Source: Kitasatospora sp. NBC_00315
GTDB lineage: Bacteria; Actinomycetota; Actinomycetes; Streptomycetales; Streptomycetaceae
DNA length: 64,000 nt
Direction: 5' to 3'
NCBI RefSeq assembly: GCF_041435095.1
Contig: NZ_CP108025.1
Location: 3,534,001-3,598,000 of the forward strand
Positions 49,437-58,121 of this stretch are shown piece after piece (positions within the stretch are counted from its first letter, which is position 1; each line of letters opens with the position of its first letter). The notes beneath the pieces were generated by a model, which worked only from the letters and a program-made list of their open reading frames with translations, did not search any database and was not told where the DNA came from. A program made the translations under genes and the position numbers.

Positions 49437-50758
49437 CGGTCCACGCCTCCCATCACCGGGTCGATCCCGGCCACCGCGACGATCACGTCGGCGACCTGGC
49501 CGCCCTCGCACATCGCCGCCATCGTCTGCAGGTTGGTGAACGAGGGGTCGCGGAAGTGGACGCGGTAGGGCCGCGTGCCGCCGTCGCTGACCACGTGCAC
49601 CCCGAGCTCGCCCTTGGGCGACTCGACCGCCGCGTACGCCTGCCCCACCGGGACCCTGAAGCCCTCGGTGACCAGCTTGAAGTGGTGGATCAGGGCCTCC
49701 ATCGAGGTGCCCATGATCTTCCGGATGTGATCGAGCGAGTTGCCCATCCCGTCCGGGCCGATGGCCAGTTGGGCCGGCCAGGCGATCTTCTTGTCGGCGA
49801 CCATCACCGGGCCGGGCTTGAGCCGGTCCAGGCACTGCTCGACGATCCGCAGCGACTGGCGCATCTCCTCCAGCCGGATCAGGAACCGGCCGTAGGAGTC
49901 GGCGGTGTCGGCGATCGCGACCTCGAAGTCGTAGTTCTCGTAGCCGCAGTACGGATCGGACTTGCGCAGGTCGTTCGGCAGGCCGGTGGCCCGCAGGATC
50001 GGACCGGTGGCGCCGAGCGCCAGGCAGCCGGCCAGGTCCAGGAAGCCGACGTCGACCAGCCGGGCCTTGAACACCGGGTTGCCGGTGGCGAGCTTGTCGT
50101 ACTCGTGCATCCGCGAGCGGAGCAGTTTGACCGCCTCGCGGACCTGGTCGACGGCGCCGGGCGGCAGGTCCTGGGCGAGGCCGCCGGGGCGCACGTACGC
50201 GTGGTTCATCCGCAGGCCGGTGACCAGTTCGAAGACGTCCAGGATGACCTCGCGGTCCCGGAACCCGTAGATCATCAGGGTGGTGGAGCCGATCTCCATG
50301 CCGCCGGTGGCGAGGCACACCAGGTGCGAGGAGATCCGGTTGAGCTCCATCATCAGCACCCGGATGACGCTGGCCCGGTCCGGGATCTGCTCGGTGATGC
50401 CGAGCAGCTTCTCGACCGCCAGGCAGTAGGCGGTCTCGTTGAACAGCGGGGTCAGGTAGTCCATCCGGGTCACGAAGGTGGTGCCCTGGACCCAGTTGCG
50501 GAACTCCATGTTCTTCTCGATGCCGGTATGGAGGTAGCCGATGCCGCAGCGGGCCTCCTTCACCGTCTCGCCGTCGATCTCCAGGATCAGCCGCAGCACG
50601 CCGTGGGTGGACGGGTGCTGGGGACCCATGTTGACGATGATGCGTTCGTCGTCGGCCCGGCCGACGGCGTCCACCACCTCGCCCCAGTCGCCACCCGTGA
50701 CGGTGAAGACCCGGCCCTCGGTGGTCTCGCGCGCACCTGCTTCGTGGTGAGTGGTCAT
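49433..50758 (-). CDS. nuoD: NADH-quinone oxidoreductase subunit D
   Basis: 49-kDa-type subunit of 441 residues lining the quinone site. Recognisable stretches are [15 protein letters not shown] (with the quinone-site His), [34 protein letters not shown] and the C-terminal DPVMGGVDR. Sequence length is normal. ATG at 50758 overlaps the nuoC stop by one base (TAATG). Confidence 0.97.
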   Translation of the reverse strand: MTTHHEAGARETTEGRVFTVTGGDWGEVVDAVGRADDERIIVNMGPQHPSTHGVLRLILEIDGETVKEARCGIGYLHTGIEKNMEFRNWVQGTTFVTRMDYLTPLFNETAYCLAVEKLLGITEQIPDRASVIRVLMMELNRISSHLVCLATGGMEIGSTTLMIYGFRDREVILDVFELVTGLRMNHAYVRPGGLAQDLPPGAVDQVREAVKLLRSRMHEYDKLATGNPVFKARLVDVGFLDLAGCLALGATGPILRATGLPNDLRKSDPYCGYENYDFEVAIADTADSYGRFLIRLEEMRQSLRIVEQCLDRLKPGPVMVADKKIAWPAQLAIGPDGMGNSLDHIRKIMGTSMEALIHHFKLVTEGFRVPVGQAYAAVESPKGELGVHVVSDGGTRPYRVHFRDPSFTNLQTMAAMCEGGQVADVIVAVAGIDPVMGGVDR

Positions 50759-51486
50759 TACGAGTACGACCTCCGCTGGTCGGGCGCCGGGATCTGGGCG
50801 CCCTTGTACTCGACGGGAATGCCGCCGAGCGGGTAGTCCTTGCGCTGCGGGTGTCCCAGCCAGTCGTCCGGCATCATGATCCGGGTCAGCCCCGGGTGAC
50901 CGTCGAAGACGATGCCGAAGAAGTCGTACGCCTCGCGCTCGTGCCAGTCGTTGGTCGGGTAGACGCTGACCACGGACGGGATGCGCGGGTCGGCGTCCGG
51001 CGCGGTGACCTCCAGCCGGATCAGCCGGCCGTGGGTGAGCGAGCGCAGGTGGTAGACCGCGTGCAGCTCCCGGCCCTTGTCACCCGGGTAGTGCACGCCG
51101 CTCACCCCGAGGCAGAGCTCGAAGCGCAGCGCCGGGTCGTCGCGCAGCGTGCGGGCGGTGCGCAGCAGGTGCTCGCGGTCGACGTGGAAGGTCAGTTCGT
51201 CGCGGTCGACCACGGTCCTGTCGATCACCTCGGCCGGGTCGAGCCCCTGCTCCTCCAGCGCGCCCTCCAGCTCGTCCGCGACCTCGTCGAACCAGCCGCC
51301 GTACGGTCGGGCGCTCGCGGGCGGCAGGACGATCGGGGCGGCCAGGCCGCCGAATCCGGAGGTGTCACCGCTGCCCTGGGCGCCGAACATGCCCTGGCGC
51401 TTGCCGACCACCTCGACCGGGATCTCCCGGCGGGTGGCCGGCACGGGGGCGGTGCCGTTGTCGCCGTTGCCGTTGCTGGCCGTCAT
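50758..51486 (-). CDS. nuoC: NADH-quinone oxidoreductase subunit C
   Basis: 30-kDa-type subunit of 242 residues. The first 60 residues are an actinobacterial extension; the conserved domain includes [16 protein letters not shown] and the signature [27 protein letters not shown], then [11 protein letters not shown]. It is separate from NuoD, unlike the fused E. coli NuoCD. ATG at 51486 overlaps nuoB by four bases. Confidence 0.96.
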   Translation of the reverse strand: MTASNGNGDNGTAPVPATRREIPVEVVGKRQGMFGAQGSGDTSGFGGLAAPIVLPPASARPYGGWFDEVADELEGALEEQGLDPAEVIDRTVVDRDELTFHVDREHLLRTARTLRDDPALRFELCLGVSGVHYPGDKGRELHAVYHLRSLTHGRLIRLEVTAPDADPRIPSVVSVYPTNDWHEREAYDFFGIVFDGHPGLTRIMMPDDWLGHPQRKDYPLGGIPVEYKGAQIPAPDQRRSYS

Positions 51487-52037
51487 CGCAGCAGCCCCCG
51501 CATCTCGCTGACCGGGGTGGCCTGCAGGGCGAGGGCTTCACCCAGCTCCTCCGCGCGGCGCTTGTTCACGCCCAGCGGCTCGTGCTGGATCTTGTCGTGC
51601 AGCTTCAGGATCGCGTCCATCAGCATCTCCGGGCGGGGCGGACAGCCCGGCAGGTAGATGTCCACCGGGACGATGTGGTCCACGCCCTGCACGATCGCGT
51701 AGTTGTTGAACATGCCGCCCGACGAGGCGCAGACGCCCATCGAGATGACCCACTTGGGGTTGGCCATCTGGTCGTACACCTGGCGCAGCACCGGTGCCAT
51801 CTTCTGGCTCACCCGCCCCGCCACGATCATCAGATCGGCCTGCCGGGGTGAGCCCCGGAAGACCTCCATGCCGAACCGGGCCAGGTCGTAGCGGCCGGCG
51901 CCGGTCGTCATCATCTCGATCGCGCAGCAGGCGAGCCCGAAGGTGGCCGGGAAGAGCGACGACTTGCGCACCCACCCCGCGGCGGTCTCCACGCTGGTGA
52001 GCAGAAAGCCGCTCGGCAGCTTCTCCTCGATACCCAT
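51483..52037 (-). CDS. nuoB: NADH-quinone oxidoreductase subunit B
   Basis: PSST-type subunit of 184 residues holding the terminal cluster N2 that reduces quinone. The ligands are the tandem cysteines in [10 protein letters not shown], the Cys in VCASSGG and the Cys in GCPPRPE, all present. ATG at 52037 has GAGAGGG upstream. It lies 57 bases after nuoA. Confidence 0.97.
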   Translation of the reverse strand: MGIEEKLPSGFLLTSVETAAGWVRKSSLFPATFGLACCAIEMMTTGAGRYDLARFGMEVFRGSPRQADLMIVAGRVSQKMAPVLRQVYDQMANPKWVISMGVCASSGGMFNNYAIVQGVDHIVPVDIYLPGCPPRPEMLMDAILKLHDKIQHEPLGVNKRRAEELGEALALQATPVSEMRGLLR

Positions 52038-52094
52038 CAGATCCCTCTCAGCCTCTCAAGTCCGGTGGTTTGTCCTCGCGTTCACAAGCAGAGG

Positions 52095-52454
52095 TCAGTC
52101 CCACTCCAGACCGCCGCGGCGCCATACGTAGGCGTACGCGACGAAGACGGTGGCGATGAACAGGAGCATCTCGACCAACCCGAAGATCCCCAGGGCGTCG
52201 AAGCTGACCGCCCAGGGGTAGAGGAAGACGATCTCGATGTCGAAGACGATGAAGAGCATCGCCGTCAGGTAGTACTTGATCGGGAACCGGCCGCCGCCCA
52301 CGGGCTGCGGGGTCGGTTCGATGCCGCACTCGTACGCCTCCAGCTTGGCCCGGTTGTAGCGCTTCGGGCCGGTCAGTGAGGCCATCACGACGGAGCCGAC
52401 CGCGAACGCCGCCGCGATGGCACCGAGTACGAGGATCGGCGCGTAGGCATTCAT
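52095..52454 (-). CDS. nuoA: NADH-quinone oxidoreductase subunit A
   Basis: First gene of the complex I operon, 119 residues, three helices. The loop YECGIEPT between helices one and two and the end FVAYAYVWRRGGLEWD are typical. ATG at 52454 follows GGGAG. It has a long upstream region (52455-52991) carrying a likely Rex operator. Confidence 0.96.
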   Translation of the reverse strand: MNAYAPILVLGAIAAAFAVGSVVMASLTGPKRYNRAKLEAYECGIEPTPQPVGGGRFPIKYYLTAMLFIVFDIEIVFLYPWAVSFDALGIFGLVEMLLFIATVFVAYAYVWRRGGLEWD

Positions 52455-52553
52455 AAGCCCCCGCTCCCTCCGTCCAGTCGTCGTTGACTGCAGATCGGAA
52501 CCAACGGGTCACGCTGTGGTGGACCCGTGATCCAACTCCTGAGATCCACCCCA

Positions 52554-52569
52554 TGTGAGGCAGTTCACA
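52554..52569. promoter_or_regulatory. Rex-type operator upstream of nuoA
   Basis: TGTGAGGCAGTTCACA matches the S. coelicolor Rex operator pattern TGTGAAC-N3-TTCACA at all but two arm positions. Rex is the NADH/NAD+-sensing repressor of respiratory genes. The site lies about 100 bases before the nuoA start and 15-40 bases downstream of the candidate -10 element on the minus strand, where a bound repressor would block transcription. The TGTGA-N6-TCACA form also resembles CRP/FNR-class sites. Confidence 0.7.
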
Positions 52570-52583
52570 AAGCCGGGATCGAG

Positions 52584-52595
52584 CGCATCCTATGC
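52584..52595 (-). promoter_or_regulatory. candidate nuoA -10 element
   Basis: The minus strand reads GCATAGGATGCG with TAGGAT as a likely -10 hexamer; the same 12-mer occurs upstream of korA. No convincing -35 is seen at 17-18 bases. Predicted leader about 125 bases. Confidence 0.45.
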
Positions 52596-52603
52596 CCGTC
52601 GGC

Positions 52604-52648
52604 TTGTGATCTGCGACACGCAGTTCGGGACGATCTTTGTGATCTGCG
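52604..52648. repeat. spaced direct repeat upstream of the nuo promoter
   Basis: TTGTGATCTGCG occurs at 52604-52615 and again at 52637-52648. The copies are 33 bases apart, about three helical turns, so a protein could bind both on one face of the DNA just upstream of the candidate nuo promoter. Confidence 0.7.
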
Positions 52649-52991
52649 CCACCTGTCGAACGGGACTTAAGGGGATCAAGTCGCCGTTCATCAACCCAAG
52701 GCGTCCATATGGTCACAACCAGTCGCATTCATCTATGAACTGGCTGGTCAGGGCTGTTTTCCTATATCAACTCCACATCGCTCACCGCAAATTTCGAGGC
52801 ACCGTGTTGACGTGTTATAGGAACTCACCCTCCCGGGTGGCCACCGCCGAACACCCGCTTGACCTTTCGTTCACAAGCGCGCGAACGGCCCGGACGGCAC
52901 CGGCGGGCCGGACGGGCGGAGGCGGGGAACGACGGAGGAAGACCGGGAGCGGCGGAGGGGAACGGTGGAGGAAGCCGGGAGCGGCAGCGCG

Positions 52992-54209
52992 CTACGCGCT
53001 CTCCTCCAGCGGCAGGGCGGCCGTCACCCGCCCACCGGCGCTCCCGTACGGGCCGGCGTCCAGCGTCCCGCCGAGCGCCTCCACCCCGGCGGCCGACTCC
53101 GCCCGCCCGGGTCCGGTCCAGCGCGACAGCCCCGCCCGGCCGGGTGAGGTCCCGCCGTCGTCGGTGACCGTGACCTCCAGCCGCGCGTGCCAGGGCCCGC
53201 CGGTCCGCCGGACCAGGACGTCGATCCGTCGGGCGGCGCGGGCCGGCCGGCTCAGCGCGTCCTGCCGGATCTCCTCCAGCGCCGCCGCCACCACGCGGTA
53301 GGCCGCCACCGACACCTCGCGCGGGACGTCCCCCGGCCGGGGGTCGACCTCAAGCCCGGCCTCGCCGGCGCCGGCCGCGGTGAACCGCGCCACCAGCCGG
53401 GCCAGCTCCGCCAGTCCGGGATCCGGCGCGACCGGCCTGCCACCGGGTCGCAGGGGTCCACCGGCGCGGAACAGGGCGGCCGTACGGTCCAGGGCGCCCC
53501 GCGCCTGCCGCCCGGCCTGCTCGACCCGGCGCAGGACCGCGGCCGCCCGCGCCGGATCCGCACCGGCCAGCACGGCGCCCGCCCGCGCCCGGGTCACCAT
53601 CCCGCTCACGTCGTGCGCCACGAAGTCGGTCAGGCCGTGGGCGAGTTCGGGCGCACCGGCGCGCCCGGCCACCGTGACCGACCTGCGGCGGGCGTCGTCC
53701 AGGCCGCGCAGATACAGGCCCAGCAGGACGGGGAGCAGCACCAGCGCCGAGCCGAAGCCGGCGACGTCCAGCGCCGCAGCCGGCCAGCGCACGCCCGCGA
53801 AGCGGGTCGGCCAGCACGCCACCGCCAGCGCCTGCGCGGCGCTCGCCAGCAGCGCGTGCAGCCCCCGGGCGTACCGCAGTGCCAGCACCACCAGGACCAG
53901 CAGGCCGAGCAGTTCGGCGAGGCCGACCAGGCAGACCAGCCGCTCCGACTCCTCGTACCGCCCGCGCCACCAGAGCAGGCCGGTGGCGGCCAACGAGAGC
54001 CCGGCGACGCCGCTCGCCGTGACACAGGGCCGCAGTCTGCCCCGGGCCACCGCCAGCAGCCCGGCCGCGGCGGCCGCGGCGGGCACCGCGGCGTAGCCCA
54101 GACCCGTCGCCGCGGCCGCGCAGACCGCCGCCACCAGCAGCACGGCCCCCGCCAGGTCCACCCGGGCCCGCAGCCCCCGGCCGCTCGCCGGCCCCCTGTC
54201 CGTCTCCAT
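52992..54209 (-). CDS. degenerate NarL-type sensor histidine kinase
   Basis: Membrane protein of 405 residues. Five or six helices lie before residue 170. The dimerisation segment keeps the phospho-acceptor pattern (FVAHDVSGMV, His199), as in HisKA_3 kinases. The ATPase part is eroded: the N-box position reads YRVVAAALEEIRQDALS, where Asn is expected, and the glycine boxes are partial (TDDGG, GVEALGGTLD). It may bind no ATP and serve as a sensor only. On the minus strand TAGGCT (54222-54217) is seven bases before the ATG, so the transcript is probably leaderless. There is no response regulator beside it; it lies upstream of nuoA. Confidence 0.75.
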   Translation of the reverse strand: METDRGPASGRGLRARVDLAGAVLLVAAVCAAAATGLGYAAVPAAAAAAGLLAVARGRLRPCVTASGVAGLSLAATGLLWWRGRYEESERLVCLVGLAELLGLLVLVVLALRYARGLHALLASAAQALAVACWPTRFAGVRWPAAALDVAGFGSALVLLPVLLGLYLRGLDDARRRSVTVAGRAGAPELAHGLTDFVAHDVSGMVTRARAGAVLAGADPARAAAVLRRVEQAGRQARGALDRTAALFRAGGPLRPGGRPVAPDPGLAELARLVARFTAAGAGEAGLEVDPRPGDVPREVSVAAYRVVAAALEEIRQDALSRPARAARRIDVLVRRTGGPWHARLEVTVTDDGGTSPGRAGLSRWTGPGRAESAAGVEALGGTLDAGPYGSAGGRVTAALPLEESA

Positions 54210-54260
54210 GCCGCCCAGCCTAGGGAAAGCGGCGGGCCCGCCCCGGGTCGATCGGCATAT

Positions 54261-55229
54261 TCAGGTACCGGTGGCCGCGCCCGCCGCGACGGGCCGGACC
54301 TCCGGCGGGCCGGCGGACGCCGCTGCCACCGCTGCCGCCGCTGCCGCCGCCGGGGCGGTCGAGCGCCGGCCCCACTCGGTGCCGGCGAGGATCAGCAGCA
54401 CCCCGAACAGGCCGAGCAGGCCCGGGCGTTCACCCGCGATGCCGATCCCGAAGACGGCAGCCCAGACCGGCTCGGTGCCGAGCAGCAGGCTGACCCGCGA
54501 GGGCGAGGTCGCGCGGACCGCCCACAGCTGCACGAAGAAGGCGAACAGCGTGCAGAGCAGCGCCAGGTGCAGCAGCAGGGCCCACTGGACCGGCCCGAAC
54601 GACCGTGCCAGCGCCCACGGCGAGGATCCGGTGCAGGCCGCGCCGATGGCGAACACCACGGTGGCACCGGCGAGTTGGATCCAGGTGAGAGCGAGCGGGT
54701 CGGTCCGGCGGATGGCCCTGGTCCGCGACATCGCGAGCACGTTGACGGTCCGCGCCACCGCGGCCCCGAACACCAGCAGGTCACCCAGGTTGAGCGCCTG
54801 GAAGCCGCGCTCCCCGGTGAGCAGCGCGACGCCGAGCACCGAGAGCACGGCGGCCAGTGCGAAGGCACGCGGCAGCCGGGTGCGGGTGATCGCGCTCTCC
54901 GCGAGCGGGGTGATCACCATGGTGAGGCTGATGATCAGCCCGGCGTTGGTGACCGAGGTGGACACGGAGCCGTACGTCTCCAGCAGGAAGACGGCGCCGA
55001 GGATCAGCCCCAGCGCCGCCCCGCCGGCCCACTCCCGCCACCCGAGCCCGCGCAGCGCCCGCCGGGCCGCGAACCCGAGGACGGGCAGCACCAGCCCGAA
55101 CCGGAGCACCAGCATCGCCAGCACGGTGTGGGAGTCGGCGATCCGGTTGACGGCGAAGAAGCTGGACCCCCAGACCACGGCGACCATCAGCAGCGGCAGG
55201 TCCCGGACGAGGGGTGAGGGTGCGCGCAC
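54261..55229 (-). CDS. EamA-family (DMT) transporter
   Basis: Ten-helix drug/metabolite transporter of 322 residues with two EamA repeats; the first starts LPLLMVAVVWGSSFFAVNRI and the second near ALTWIQLAGATVVFAIGA. GTEPVWAAVFGIGIAGERPG is the usual end of the second repeat. A poly-Ala tail closes the protein. GTG at 55229 follows GGAGGAGA; the frame upstream is Arg-rich and not coding. Substrate unknown. It ends 51 bases before the kinase start, same direction. Confidence 0.88.
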   Translation of the reverse strand: MRAPSPLVRDLPLLMVAVVWGSSFFAVNRIADSHTVLAMLVLRFGLVLPVLGFAARRALRGLGWREWAGGAALGLILGAVFLLETYGSVSTSVTNAGLIISLTMVITPLAESAITRTRLPRAFALAAVLSVLGVALLTGERGFQALNLGDLLVFGAAVARTVNVLAMSRTRAIRRTDPLALTWIQLAGATVVFAIGAACTGSSPWALARSFGPVQWALLLHLALLCTLFAFFVQLWAVRATSPSRVSLLLGTEPVWAAVFGIGIAGERPGLLGLFGVLLILAGTEWGRRSTAPAAAAAAAVAAASAGPPEVRPVAAGAATGT

Positions 55230-55470
55230 GGGTGATCTCCTCCGAGACGAACGGGTCGGCAGAACGGATCCCGTGCGTCGTCGGACGGATCCCGGTGCGC
55301 GAGGCGCGGAGCGCGAGGTCGGCGGCCCTGGCCCGGGACGCGCCATCCTCGCGTACCGGACCGCCGCGATCAACAGTTTTACCGGTACGACCCGCACAGG
55401 GCGCCGGAGCCCGTGCCACCTGCCCGGACCGGCCGGGCCGGGCCGCCCCTGCCCCGAGCGCGGCGGACGC

Positions 55471-56034
55471 TCAGAGCTCCTCGAAGGGGTGCCGCTGGGC
55501 GAACTCCTGGGCCGTCATGCCCATCACCACGAGGTCATGGTGGCGGCCGGCGAAGAACTCGTGGTCCCGCAGGCGCCCCTCCTCGACGAAACCGAGCCGG
55601 CGGTGCAGCGCGAGCGAGGCCTCGTTGTAGCCGTAGACCCCCGCCTCGCACTTGTGATACCTGCGCTCGCCGAACATGTACCGCAGCAGCAGGACGACGG
55701 CGTCGGCCGCGTAGCCCTTGCGGTGGTGTTCGGCCCCGATGCCGATCCCGTAGTGGAACCGTCCGGTCCGCGGGTCGGCGTCGGCGGTGGAGAGCGCGCC
55801 GACCAGCCGCCCGCTCCTCAGCTCCTCTATCCCCAGCATGAAGCAGTCGCCGGCGGGCTCGGCCTTCGCCCGCTCGGCCGACCAGACCCGGTAGCCCTCG
55901 GCCGAGCGCGGCGGGCGGAGGGCGTCCACCGAGCGCTGGTGCTCGGTGTGCTCGTCGAAACGTTTGAAGGTCTGCCAGTCCTCGGGCTCGACTCCGCGCA
56001 GGCGCACGTGCCGGCCGTTCCAGAAGGTGCTCAT
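55471..56034 (-). CDS. RimJ/RimL-type GNAT acetyltransferase
   Basis: Predicted acetyltransferase of 187 residues. It opens with TFWNGRHVRLRGVEPEDWQTF, a RimJ/RimL-like start, has the acetyl-CoA loop in AEHHRKGYAADAVVLLLRYMF, and ends motif B with NEASLALHRRLGFVEEGRLRD. It could acetylate a protein N-terminus or small amine. ATG at 56034 is preferred to an upstream in-frame ATG since homology begins directly. It is divergent from the MazG-like gene. Confidence 0.87.
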   Translation of the reverse strand: MSTFWNGRHVRLRGVEPEDWQTFKRFDEHTEHQRSVDALRPPRSAEGYRVWSAERAKAEPAGDCFMLGIEELRSGRLVGALSTADADPRTGRFHYGIGIGAEHHRKGYAADAVVLLLRYMFGERRYHKCEAGVYGYNEASLALHRRLGFVEEGRLRDHEFFAGRHHDLVVMGMTAQEFAQRHPFEEL

Positions 56035-56188
56035 CGGACCATCCGAACAGGGCAAGGACCCTGCTGTCCAAGGCATTTACCACCGCCGACCGGTGCTGGG
56101 CCCGCCCGGCCGTCCCGGGCCGACGGCCGCGCTCCCGTAGCGTGGCAGCCCGACCCGACGACCCGCACCACCAGGGAGCAGAGCGCTT

Positions 56189-56539
56189 ATGGACAGCACC
56201 ATCTGGGACAGCGTCGACCGCCTGGTCGCCTGGCTGGACGATCGGAGCCCGGTCGGCCCGGAGCAGGAACGCCTGCTGCGGATCATCAAGCTGTCCGAGG
56301 AGGTCGGCGAGGTCGGACAGGCCGTGATCGGGGCCACCGGGCAGAACCCGCGCAAGGGCGTCACGCACAGCTGGGAGGACGTCCAGCACGAACTCTGCGA
56401 CGTGGTGTTCGCCGCGCTGGTCGCGCTCCGCACGCTCACCCCGGACGCCCGCGGGGTGTTCGAGGAGCGGCTGGCCTACGTCGAACGGCGCTCGCTGACC
56501 TCCCGGGAGCACGGCGGCGCGGGAGCCGGCGACACGTGA
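56189..56539 (+). CDS. MazG-like nucleotide pyrophosphohydrolase
   Basis: Small helical protein of 116 residues of the all-alpha NTP pyrophosphohydrolase superfamily. The metal-binding pattern is EExxE (Glu37, 38 and 41 in KLSEEVGEVGQAVIG) and ExxD (Glu68, Asp71 in HELCDVVFAALV). Such enzymes cut nucleoside triphosphates to monophosphates and diphosphate and may clear damaged nucleotides. ATG at 56189 has GGGAG upstream. An IS30 element is inserted 60 bases downstream without damaging it. Confidence 0.85.
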   Translation: MDSTIWDSVDRLVAWLDDRSPVGPEQERLLRIIKLSEEVGEVGQAVIGATGQNPRKGVTHSWEDVQHELCDVVFAALVALRTLTPDARGVFEERLAYVERRSLTSREHGGAGAGDT

Positions 56540-56611
56540 GCCCGGCCTCGCGTGAGCGCGACCACGCGTGGGCCCGCCGGGGCGGACGGACGCGCAGGGC
56601 TTGGGTTCTAA

Positions 56612-56654
56612 CGGTCCTCGCAACACCCGCGATCTGTGGGAGTTGCGAGGACCG
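56612..56654. repeat. subterminal inverted repeat of the IS
   Basis: CGGTCCTCGCAAC (56612-56624) and GTTGCGAGGACCG (56642-56654) are perfect inverted repeats overlapping the left end and the transposase start. It may act as a promoter operator or a hairpin limiting read-through transcription. Confidence 0.75.
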
Positions 56655-58045
56655 TGGGCGTTGGGCGTGATGATCTTGCTGGGTTGCGGGAGCGTTTCCT
56701 GGAGCGGCTGGATGTCGTAGGCAGCGTGACCGTGGCGGCGCGTGAGCTGGGGATGAACCGGAACACTGCCTTCGCCTGGGCCCGGAAGGCCGGACGGAGG
56801 TCGGTGGGCCCGCCGCGCCGGCATCCGCGGCGGGACGAGTACGAGCGGCTCCGGGCCGGGGGTGTCGCGCGTCGGGAGGCGGTCCGGCAAGTCGGGGTGA
56901 ACGAGCGCACGGCCAGGGACTGGGACCAGGGCGTCAAGAAGAGCGCCACGACGCGGACCTATCCCGACGGCCGCCATGTCGACTACGCGGCAGGAACCGT
57001 CACGATGGGCCGTGTGACCACAGCACCCGTGGGCCTGGCCGCCCTGGACAAGCAACTCCACCCGAGGTTCCTGACGCTGGCCGAGCGCGAACAGATCCGC
57101 GATCTGCGCGCGTCAGGCCACTCGTTGCGGGCGATCGGACGCACCCTGGACCGGCCGGCGAGCACGATCAAGCGGGAGCTCGACGCGAACTCCGGCAGCG
57201 AGGACTACCACCCCTACGCGGCCCACCGGGCGGCCGCCGCGCGCCGGCCCCGGCCCAAGGACCGCAAACTGCTGCGCGAGGGACGACTGCGCCGCTTCGT
57301 CCGGGACGGACTGCGCAGACGGTGGTCGCCCGAGCAGATCTGCCACGCTCTGCTGAGGGAGCATCCCGACGACGAGAGCATGCGGGTGAGCGTGGAGACG
57401 ATCTACCAGGCGCTGTATTTCCAGGCCCGCGGCGCTCTGAAGCGGGAAGTGCAGGCGGCCGTCCGCTCCGGGCGGACCCGCCGCAAGCCACGCCGGGACC
57501 CTGAGCGGCGCACTTCCCGGTTCATCGACCCGATGGTGATGATCAGCGACCGCCCCGCCGACGTCGAGGACCGGGCCGTGCCCGGTCACTGGGAAGGCGA
57601 CCTGATCATCGGTGCGGGCGGGCGCTCCGCGATCGCCACCCTGGTCGAGCGAAGCACGCGTTACACCATGCTGGTTCACCTGCCGGGCGGAGCCCATGAC
57701 GCCGAGACCGTCCGCGACGGGCTCGTCCGCACCGTCCAGACCCTGCCCGCCCACCTGCGCGGTTCTCTCACCTGGGACCAGGGCAGCGAGATGGCACGCC
57801 ACAAGCAGTTCAGCATGGCCACCGACATGCCCGTCTACTTCTGCGACCCGGCCTCGCCCTGGCAACGCGGCTCGAACGAGAACACCAACGGGCTGCTGCG
57901 GCAGTACTTCCCGAAAGGCACCGACCTGAGCCTGCACGGTCCCGAAGACCTCGAACACGTCGCCCAGGAGCTCAACGGCCGCCCACGCAAGACGCTCGGC
58001 TGGGATACCCCAGCCGAGCGCCTACGTGATCTACTCACCACCTGA
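56636..58045 (+). CDS. IS30-family transposase
   Basis: DDE transposase of 469 residues. Two N-terminal helix-turn-helix regions (about 25-110, and ALDKQLHPRFLTLAEREQIRDLRASG to about 185) bind the ends. The catalytic triad is Asp322 (GHWEGDLIIG), Asp381 (LTWDQGSEM) and Glu415 (GSNENTNGLLRQYFPKG), with the D-E spacing of 33 typical of IS30. No frameshift or stop is present, so it looks active. GTG 56636 is taken as start; GTG 56654, nearer a GAGG, is an alternative that removes six residues. Confidence 0.92.
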   Translation: MGVARTVGVGRDDLAGLRERFLERLDVVGSVTVAARELGMNRNTAFAWARKAGRRSVGPPRRHPRRDEYERLRAGGVARREAVRQVGVNERTARDWDQGVKKSATTRTYPDGRHVDYAAGTVTMGRVTTAPVGLAALDKQLHPRFLTLAEREQIRDLRASGHSLRAIGRTLDRPASTIKRELDANSGSEDYHPYAAHRAAAARRPRPKDRKLLREGRLRRFVRDGLRRRWSPEQICHALLREHPDDESMRVSVETIYQALYFQARGALKREVQAAVRSGRTRRKPRRDPERRTSRFIDPMVMISDRPADVEDRAVPGHWEGDLIIGAGGRSAIATLVERSTRYTMLVHLPGGAHDAETVRDGLVRTVQTLPAHLRGSLTWDQGSEMARHKQFSMATDMPVYFCDPASPWQRGSNENTNGLLRQYFPKGTDLSLHGPEDLEHVAQELNGRPRKTLGWDTPAERLRDLLTT

Positions 58046-58121
58046 AACCAAGTGGTGTTGCAACGACCCCTTGAACCCAAGGGGCGCGCGGGCCCTGCGC
58101 GTGCGCCCACCTGGGGCCCGC

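Larger units (their letters stand above)
52455..52991. other. long nuo leader and promoter region
   Basis: 537 bases with no supported gene. From nuoA outward it holds the stem CGGGTC-N11-GACCCG (52505-52527) in the likely leader, the Rex-type site, the -10 candidate, the TTGTGATCTGCG pair, and an unusually AT-rich part (about 52660-52850) with TTCATCTATGAA (52727-52738) and inverted TTCCTATA/TATAGGAA (52759-52766, 52816-52823). Near 52930-52985 are purine-rich direct repeats at the 3' end of the kinase gene. Confidence 0.6.
56600..58081 (+). mobile_element. IS30-family insertion sequence
   Basis: A 1482-bp element bounded by imperfect inverted repeats: the left end reads CTTGGGTTCTAACGGTCCTC and the right end, read inward, CTTGGGTTCAAGGGGTCGTT, both continuing into GCAACACC. 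Flanking GGG at 56597-56599 and 58082-58084 fits the 2-3 bp target duplication of IS30 elements. One transposase gene fills it. The element sits in the space between the MazG-like gene and the end of the Lrp gene and interrupts no visible gene. Exact ends could shift by 1-3 bases. Confidence 0.85.

Noticed and set aside
53187-56670. Plus-strand open frames opposite the kinase and DMT transporter
   Set aside because: They are antisense frames rich in Arg, Gln and Ala without motifs; the minus strand encodes membrane helices and clear family patterns.
56540-58121. IS30 insertion disrupting a gene
   Set aside because: Joining the flanks at 56599 and 58082 gives no continuous coding frame; the neighbours on both sides are complete.
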